Below, in pieces: positions 6,713-10,130 of a stretch of 10,130 nucleotides of DNA. The position numbers were made by a program, and so were the translations under genes. Every line of letters begins with the position of its first letter. The stretch's first letter is position 1. Below the pieces are notes generated by a model. That model was not told where the DNA came from and did no database searches. It saw only the letters and a list, made by a program, of their open reading frames with translations. The DNA is from Alphaproteobacteria bacterium (GTDB taxonomy: Bacteria; Pseudomonadota; Alphaproteobacteria; UBA6615), in assembly GCA_013003285.1 (NCBI GenBank), contig JABDJY010000379.1:1-10130 (forward strand). Direction: 5' to 3'.

Positions 6713-8133
6713 TGGCGATGAACACAGCCTCGCATTCGCGTCTCGACCTATCCGCTTTCGCCGGCACGCCGATTGCTGTGTTGGGCCTCGGCAAGTCGGG
6801 CCTGTCGGCGGCCCGCGCGCTGCACCAAAGCGGCGCAGATGTCCGCGCCTGGGACGACGACCCGGTGCGGCGCGAAGTGGCGCAGGAGGGCGGCATGGCG
6901 CTGGTCGATCCGGGTAACGCCGATATGACCGACGTGCCCACGCTATTGTTGAGCCCCGGCATTCCCCATACATTTCCAGCTCCCCACCCAGCGGTGAAGC
7001 GGGCGCTCGAGGCGGGTTGCGAAATCATCTGCGATATCGAGCTGTTGGCGCGCGCCGATCGCGACGCCCTCTATGTCGGCATCACCGGCACCAACGGCAA
7101 ATCGACCACGACGGCGTTGATCGGTCATATCCTCAATCAACTCGGCAAGCGCACGGTGATCGGCGGCAATATCGGTGAGCCGGCGCTTACCCTCGCCCCC
7201 ATGGGCGCCGGTGGCATCTATGTGCTGGAGCTCTCTTCCTATCAGCTCGAACTGCTGACATCGGCGGCTTTCGATGTTGCCATCTGGCTCAATATCAGCC
7301 CCGATCATCTCGACCGGCATGGCGGCATGGACGGCTATATCGCCGCCAAGCGCCGCATCTTTGCCCGCCAACCGGCGACCGGTATTGCCATCGTCGGGGT
7401 CGATGACGAAGCCAGCCAGGCGGTCTACGACGATCTCATCGCGCAGGGCAAAACGGCGATCGCCATTTCGGTGGAACGACGGATCGAGGGCGGCGTGTAT
7501 GTCGCCGATGGGTGGTTGACCGACGAACGCGGCGGCGCCGCAAGGCGCATCATGGATCTGAGCCAGGTGGAAACCCTGCCCGGTTCGCACAACGCCCAAA
7601 ACGCGGCCGTCGCCTACGCCGCCGTGTCGGTGATCATCGCCGGCAAAAGCGCAGCCTTCGATGCCCAACTGGCCGACGCCATCGCGACTTTCCCGGGCCT
7701 TGCCCACCGCCAAGAATTGGTCGCCACCCTCGGCGGCTGTGCGTTCATCAACGATTCCAAGGCGACCAATGCCGATGCCACGGCGCGCGCGCTGGCGTGC
7801 AGCGACAACATCATCTGGATCGCCGGGGGGCGGGCAAAGGCCGGCGGCATCGAGACGCTGGCGCCGTTCTTCCCGCGCATCCGCCACGCTTTCCTGATCG
7901 GCGAAGCGGCCAACGATTTCGCTACGACGCTGGAAGGCCAGGTGCCCACCACGATCAGCGGCGACCTCGCCACCGCCGTCGCCGAGGCGGCAAAACTGGC
8001 GACATCGGATTCCACACCCTGCGTCGTTTTGCTATCGCCGGCCTGCGCCTCGTTCGACCAATTTCCCGATTTCGAAGCGCGCGGCGACGCCTTCCGCGCC
8101 GCTGTCCTAACCCTGTCGGAGGATGCCGCATGA
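6712..8133 (+). CDS. murD: MurD, UDP-MurNAc-L-alanine:D-glutamate ligase
   Basis: MurD is a cytoplasmic ATP-dependent ligase adding D-glutamate to UDP-MurNAc-L-alanine, the step before MurE. The 473-residue product has an N-terminal nucleotide-sugar domain with VLGLGKSG (23-30) and LSPGIP (80-85), an ATPase domain with TGTNGKST (125-132), GGNIG (151-155), ELSSYQLE (173-180), NISPDHLDRHG (194-204) and a likely carbamylated lysine at K213 (YIAAKRRIF). The C-terminal domain has LPGSHNAQNAAVA (289-301), NDSKATN (347-353), AGGRAKAGG (371-379) and LSPACASFDQF (441-451). Two in-frame ATGs are possible, 6712 and 6718, differing by two residues. I chose 6712 because it overlaps the mraY stop as TGATG, although no clear ribosome binding site is seen, so translation probably depends on coupling to mraY. 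The same frame runs open further upstream inside mraY, but that part is a shadow. The stop overlaps ftsW as ATGA. Confidence 0.97.
   Translation: MAMNTASHSRLDLSAFAGTPIAVLGLGKSGLSAARALHQSGADVRAWDDDPVRREVAQEGGMALVDPGNADMTDVPTLLLSPGIPHTFPAPHPAVKRALEAGCEIICDIELLARADRDALYVGITGTNGKSTTTALIGHILNQLGKRTVIGGNIGEPALTLAPMGAGGIYVLELSSYQLELLTSAAFDVAIWLNISPDHLDRHGGMDGYIAAKRRIFARQPATGIAIVGVDDEASQAVYDDLIAQGKTAIAISVERRIEGGVYVADGWLTDERGGAARRIMDLSQVETLPGSHNAQNAAVAYAAVSVIIAGKSAAFDAQLADAIATFPGLAHRQELVATLGGCAFINDSKATNADATARALACSDNIIWIAGGRAKAGGIETLAPFFPRIRHAFLIGEAANDFATTLEGQVPTTISGDLATAVAEAAKLATSDSTPCVVLLSPACASFDQFPDFEARGDAFRAAVLTLSEDAA
8118..8123 (+). promoter_or_regulatory. Ribosome binding site of ftsW
   Basis: GGAGGA lies 6 bases before the ATG at 8130, within the last codons of murD. 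It fixes the ftsW start, whose frame is otherwise open for about 600 further bases upstream into murD. Confidence 0.8.
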
Positions 8134-9254
8134 CGACATTCTCGCGCACCGACACATCCGTCATGGGTCGCTGGTGGTGGACCGTCGATCGCTGGAGCCT
8201 TGCGGCGATTGTCGCGCTGATGGCGTTCGGTACCATGCTGGCCTTGGCCTCGAGCCCGGCGGTCGCAGACCGCATCGGGGTCGACAGCCTCTATTTCGTC
8301 AAACGTCACCTGGTGTTTCTGCCGCTCGCCGCGGCCGCCATCATCACCACATCGCTGATGACCCCGGTGCAAATCCGCCGCGTCGCCATAATCGGTTTCG
8401 CCGCCTGTCTGGTCGGGCTCACCGCGACCCTGTTGTTCGGCATCGAGAATAACGGCGCCCGCCGTTGGCTATCGATCGCCGGCCTTTCGGTTCAGGTAAC
8501 CGAATTCGCCAAGCCGACCTTTGCCGTAGTGACTGCCTGGTTGCTCGCCGAGAAGTTGCGGGACAATAGCTTCCCCGGCCATACCTTCACGGTAATCACC
8601 TTCGCCGCGCTGATCGCGCTGACCATCTCCCAGCCCGATTTGGGGCAAACCGCGGTTATCGGCGCGGTGTGGATGAGCCAGCTCTTTCTTGCCGGGTTAC
8701 CCATGGCACTGGTCGTGGGATTGATCGTGCTCGGCCTCGCCGGGCTCGCCGGCTCTTATATGACCCTGTCCCACGTCGCCAGCCGCATCAACCGCTTCAT
8801 CGATCCGGCAACAGGCGACACCTATCAGATCGACCGCAGCCTCATGGCGTTTTCCAACGGTGGCTGGTTCGGCCAGGGTCCGGGTGAAGGCACGGTCAAG
8901 AACAGCCTGCCCGACGCCCATGCCGACTTCGTCTTCGCCGTCGCCGGCGAAGAACTTGGACTGCTGTTAACCCTGGTCATCGTCGCCCTGTTTGCGATCA
9001 TCGTATTGCGCGGCCTGCTGCGGACCATGGGCGAGAATAATCTATTCGTCTTGCTCGCCGTGTCGGGCCTGCTGGTTCAATTCGGCCTGCAGACACTGAT
9101 CAACATGGCCTCGAGCCTGCAGCTCATCCCGACCAAGGGTATGACCCTGCCTTTCATCAGCTATGGCGGTTCGTCGCTGCTGGCGATCGCCATCGGGATC
9201 GGCATGGTGCTGGCGCTGACACGTAAACGCAACGGACAGGTGGAGGGAACATGA
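8130..9254 (+). CDS. ftsW: FtsW, SEDS-family septal peptidoglycan glycosyltransferase
   Basis: FtsW is the polytopic SEDS polymerase that, together with FtsI, builds septal glycan strands from lipid II. The 374-residue product has a cytoplasmic N-terminus (about 1-20) and about ten membrane segments. Family motifs seen are NGARRWL (108-114), EFAKP (125-129), QPDLGQ (168-173), GWFGQGPGEGTVK (245-257), LPDAHADFVFAVAGEELG (260-277) and the C-terminal LPFISYGGSS (340-349). Asp266 in the HAD segment aligns with the aspartate essential for SEDS polymerase activity in RodA/FtsW. Typical FtsW proteins have Thr rather than Ala just before that aspartate. RodA is the main alternative name, but the position between murD and murG and the partner ftsI in the same operon indicate FtsW. 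The start at 8130 overlaps murD as ATGA and is supported by a ribosome binding site; the stop overlaps murG as ATGA. Confidence 0.96.
   Translation: MTTFSRTDTSVMGRWWWTVDRWSLAAIVALMAFGTMLALASSPAVADRIGVDSLYFVKRHLVFLPLAAAAIITTSLMTPVQIRRVAIIGFAACLVGLTATLLFGIENNGARRWLSIAGLSVQVTEFAKPTFAVVTAWLLAEKLRDNSFPGHTFTVITFAALIALTISQPDLGQTAVIGAVWMSQLFLAGLPMALVVGLIVLGLAGLAGSYMTLSHVASRINRFIDPATGDTYQIDRSLMAFSNGGWFGQGPGEGTVKNSLPDAHADFVFAVAGEELGLLLTLVIVALFAIIVLRGLLRTMGENNLFVLLAVSGLLVQFGLQTLINMASSLQLIPTKGMTLPFISYGGSSLLAIAIGIGMVLALTRKRNGQVEGT
9242..9247 (+). promoter_or_regulatory. Ribosome binding site of murG
   Basis: GGAGGG lies just upstream of the ATG at 9251, inside the last codons of ftsW. The spacing, about 3-4 bases, is shorter than at the other genes here, but it is the only candidate and coincides with an ATGA overlap. 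Confidence 0.65.
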
Positions 9255-10130
9255 CGAACCCGTCCACCCGCCCCATCATGATCGTCGCCGGCGGCACCGG
9301 CGGACATATGTTCCCCGGCGTGGCGCTGGCGCGTGTTCTGTCGGCGCGCGGCTATCGGGTGGTGTTTGTCAGCGATACGCGGGGTGCCGCGGTAAGCCGA
9401 GAAAATCTCGGCCTGCCGGAAAATATCGAACGATTTGCGGTTTCCGCCGGGCGCTTGGGCGGCGGCGCGCTGACCACCGCGCGCGGTGTCCTGGCGCTGA
9501 TCAAAGGCTTTGCCGAGGCACGCCGGCTCATGCGGCGCCTGCAACCGTCGTTGGCGATCGGCTTCGGCGGCTATCCCACGGTGCCACCGATCCTGGCCGC
9601 CGGCCTTTCGGGTGTGCCGACGATTATTCACGAGCAAAATGCCGTTCTCGGCCGCGCCAACCGGCGCTTGGCGCGTGGCGCGCGGGCCTTCGCGCTCTCC
9701 TTCGAAAATACCGCGCGGCTTAGCGAAGCCGGCGCGGCGCGCGCGCGGGTGGTGGGCAATCCGGTGCGCGAAGAGATCGCGGCCTTGGCGGCGCACCCCT
9801 ATTCGCCACCGACCGATATCGTACAGGTGCTGGTGCTTGGCGGCAGCCTGGGCGCCCAAGTGTTTTCCAAGATCGTGCCCGCGGCGTTTGAATCCATGGC
9901 GCCGGAAGCGCGTTCGCGTTTCCGCATCGCCCAACAGTGCCGGCCCGAAGATATCGAGGCGGTGCGCGCGACCTATCGGGCGTTGCAAATGCCGGTCGAC
10001 CTAGCGACCTTCTTCGACGACGTACCGCAACGCATCGCCCGCGCCCATGTGGTGATCTGCCGCTCCGGCGCTTCGACAATCGCCGAATTGACCGCCGCCG
10101 GCCGGCCGGCCCTGTATGTCCCCTACCCGC
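9251..10130 (+). CDS. murG: MurG, lipid II synthase (GlcNAc transferase), cut by the window edge
   Basis: MurG is the peripheral inner-membrane GT28 glycosyltransferase that adds GlcNAc from UDP-GlcNAc to lipid I, making lipid II. The first 293 residues are present and the frame is open to the right edge; about 60-75 C-terminal residues are missing by comparison with the usual length of about 355-370. Motifs visible are IVAGGTGGHMFPG (11-23, glycine-rich loop 1), IGFGGYPTVPP (103-113), IHEQNAVLGRANR (126-138), VVGNPVREEI (167-176), VLGGSLGAQVFSK (195-207, a glycine-rich loop of the second Rossmann domain) and CRSGASTIAEL (270-280), part of the UDP-GlcNAc site. The start at 9251 overlaps the ftsW stop as ATGA and immediately precedes the conserved IMIVAGGTGGH. 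A murC gene is expected next downstream but is not visible. Confidence 0.97.
   Translation, partial: MTNPSTRPIMIVAGGTGGHMFPGVALARVLSARGYRVVFVSDTRGAAVSRENLGLPENIERFAVSAGRLGGGALTTARGVLALIKGFAEARRLMRRLQPSLAIGFGGYPTVPPILAAGLSGVPTIIHEQNAVLGRANRRLARGARAFALSFENTARLSEAGAARARVVGNPVREEIAALAAHPYSPPTDIVQVLVLGGSLGAQVFSKIVPAAFESMAPEARSRFRIAQQCRPEDIEAVRATYRALQMPVDLATFFDDVPQRIARAHVVICRSGASTIAELTAAGRPALYVPYP

Larger units (their letters stand above)
1..10130 (+). other. dcw cluster segment, probably a single coupled operon
   Basis: Nine genes run in one direction with no gap between any pair. Overlaps are 4 bases (ATGA) at rsmH/ftsL, ftsL/ftsI, murE/murF, murD/ftsW and ftsW/murG, 14 bases at ftsI/murE, 11 bases at murF/mraY and 1 base at mraY/murD. 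I see no rho-independent terminator and no free space for a promoter, so transcription should begin upstream of the window, typically before mraZ. An internal promoter hidden in coding sequence cannot be excluded by eye. Confidence 0.85.

Noticed and set aside
6943..7887. Antisense open frame of 314 residues opposite murD
   Set aside because: Its composition (rich in Gly, Arg, Asp, Ala) and position mirror murD codons. Long antisense frames are expected in GC-rich genes with biased third positions, and there is no ribosome binding site or family motif.
7512..8129. In-frame upstream extension of ftsW into murD
   Set aside because: The extra 206 residues are Arg/Pro-rich frame-shifted murD. 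A strong ribosome binding site and an ATGA overlap place the true start at 8130.
9161..9988. Antisense open frame of 275 residues opposite the ftsW end and murG
   Set aside because: It covers highly conserved murG sequence on the other strand, and its translation shows no recognisable motif. It is a codon-bias shadow.
10100..10111. Triple GGCC palindrome near the right edge
   Set aside because: It encodes conserved MurG residues (AAGRPA) in a GC-rich context. There is no T-run or spacing that would make it a terminator or recombination site.

Overview
The window is a 10.1 kb piece of the dcw (division and cell wall) cluster of a GC-rich bacterium. All genes lie on the + strand in the classical order: rsmH (3' part), ftsL, ftsI, murE, murF, mraY, murD, ftsW, murG (5' part). 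The organism is most likely an alphaproteobacterium, perhaps close to Rhodospirillales. The reasons are the FtsL helix motif (IHVLRAEWGYLN, then PERL), the MraY N-terminus (MLFNLL...LADEYSVF...LTFRAGGA), the strong G/C bias at third codon positions and a meso-diaminopimelate-type MurE. This placement rests on remembered family features, not on a search.

Layout: bases 3-461 hold the C-terminal half of the 16S rRNA methyltransferase RsmH. Bases 458-2745 hold the septal division proteins FtsL and FtsI (PBP3). Bases 2732-5637 hold the cytoplasmic ligases MurE and MurF, which add diaminopimelate and D-Ala-D-Ala to the UDP-MurNAc peptide. Bases 5627-6712 hold MraY, which moves the finished precursor onto the lipid carrier (lipid I). 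Bases 6712-8133 hold MurD, the ligase acting just before MurE. Bases 8130-9254 hold FtsW, the SEDS glycan polymerase that works with FtsI. From 9251 to the end runs MurG, which makes lipid II and is cut by the window edge. Together they cover most of the route from UDP-MurNAc-Ala to septal peptidoglycan; murC, and often murB, ddl and ftsQAZ, would be expected downstream.

There is no intergenic DNA. Every junction overlaps by 1 to 14 bases: five ATGA junctions, one TGATG, one 11-base overlap and one 14-base overlap using a TTG start. I see no internal promoter, terminator, RNA gene, mobile element, CRISPR array or long repeat. The strip therefore looks like one translationally coupled operon read from a promoter upstream of the window.

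No undescribed system is visible. The points worth a second look are modest: a long low-complexity C-terminal tail on FtsL with a predicted terminal helix, the TTG start of murE, the gapless coupling, an A8 run in ftsI, and a MurD-like P-loop serine in MurE encoded by a 20-base stretch identical to one in murD.
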